Source: Clostridium sp. AF27-2AA
GTDB lineage: Bacteria; Bacillota; Clostridia; Lachnospirales; Lachnospiraceae
Direction: 5' to 3'
Assembly: GCF_003478505.1 (NCBI RefSeq)
Contig: NZ_QUFI01000004.1
Coordinates: 1-58,171, forward strand
DNA length: 58,171 nt
Positions 58,008 to 58,171 of the stretch are shown piece by piece; the first letter of the stretch is position 1; each line of letters begins with the position of its first letter. Under the pieces are notes generated by a model. The model had not been told where the DNA came from, made no database searches, and saw only the letters and a list, made by a program, of their open reading frames with translations. Made by a program: the position numbers and the translations under genes.

Positions 58008-58171
58008 TTATCCCGGCATTCCGCGGAGCATAAATATGGGTATACGTGTCCGGCTATGCAGCGACTGGTGTTTGAGGGAGGCGGACGGTGAGTCCGACTA
58101 TCCGCAAACATCTGTCAGCTGCATCGTCCGAACACAATACCCATATTTTGCGCAGCGGTATGCCGGGATTA
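58008..58171 (-). repeat. Large imperfect palindromic element, copy B (runs off the window)
   Basis: Inverted relative to copy A and folding around GGAC/GTCC (58083-58086 and 58092-58095). The arms ATGGGTAT/ATACCCAT (58036-58043 and 58137-58144) and GCAGC/GCTGC (58058-58062 and 58118-58122) pair. The bases before 58008 (AGAAGCCGG) may pair with sequence beyond the window edge. With copy A it fills the gene-free stretch 57664-58171. Confidence 0.8.

Noticed and set aside
57618..58033. Open frames across the right-edge palindromes (both strands)
   Set aside because: They have no ribosome binding sites, odd composition and are explained by the palindromic repeats.
57692..58171. Integron attC sites
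   Set aside because: The elements are imperfect palindromes of suitable type, but the RYYYAAC/GTTRRRY end boxes and cassette genes are absent.
57692..58171. CRISPR array
   Set aside because: There are only two long copies in opposite orientation, without short repeats and spacers, and no cas genes.

Overview
The window looks like the chromosome of a spore-forming Lachnospiraceae (Clostridium cluster XIVa) bacterium of balanced base composition. The evidence is a complete spoIIIA operon, spoIVB and spo0A, low-GC Gram-positive gene order, strong AGGAGG ribosome binding sites with frequent TTG/GTG starts, a two-gene SufCB system and a split cobalamin-dependent methionine synthase. Almost everything is on the + strand; only the DUF134/NifX fusion (9115-9900) and a YdcZ-type transporter (32162-32590) are on the - strand. 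No tRNA, rRNA, CRISPR array, insertion sequence or prophage gene was seen.

Layout. 1-4.7 kb: acyl-ACP thioesterase, CvfB-like S1 protein, methyltransferase, YitT membrane protein and a PucR/CdaR regulator. 4.7-9.1 kb: division and wall-remodelling genes ftsE, ftsX, an EnvC-like M23 protein and a CtpA-type protease, closed by a strong terminator. 9.1-13 kb: the DUF134/NifX fusion, sufC-sufB and an unknown zinc-ribbon membrane protein. 13-17.1 kb: one-carbon cluster of metF, a stand-alone MetH reactivation domain and metH. 17.2-23.6 kb: GH25 protein, ComEA, orphan response regulator, acyltransferase, esterase, rlmH and a wall-binding protein. 23.7-29.5 kb: spoIIIAA-AH and an Asp23 protein. 29.6-32.6 kb: three accessory genes (antiporter, cytidylate-kinase-like protein, YdcZ transporter) between asp23 and nusB. 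32.8-43.9 kb: nusB-xseA-xseB-ispA-dxs-tlyA-nadK-argR-recN-spoIVB-spo0A. 44-50.2 kb: glgA, DUF212 protein, rpsO, pnp, M14 carboxypeptidase. 50.3-55.7 kb: Na/Pi cotransporter behind a Pho-box array, then gap-pgk-tpiA separated by repeat-rich spacers. 55.8-57.7 kb: KdpDE-like two-component pair. 57.7 kb to the end: no genes, but two large structured repeats.

The most unusual signal is at the right edge. Two related imperfect palindromes of at least 160-180 bases (57692-57872, and 58008 to the window end) lie in opposite orientation around a 20-bp hairpin. They share long conserved blocks, while other helical segments differ by compensating changes on both arms. This suggests a structured RNA or a folded single-stranded DNA site; I could not assign it to a known family. 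Other points of interest are possible sporulation promoters built into terminator hairpins upstream of spoIIIAA and spoIVB, a four-repeat Pho box with an exact 11-base period, a palindromic operator at the DUF134/NifX promoter, and an in-frame internal start inside that fusion. All functional calls come from reading the sequence and from memory of protein families; no search was run.
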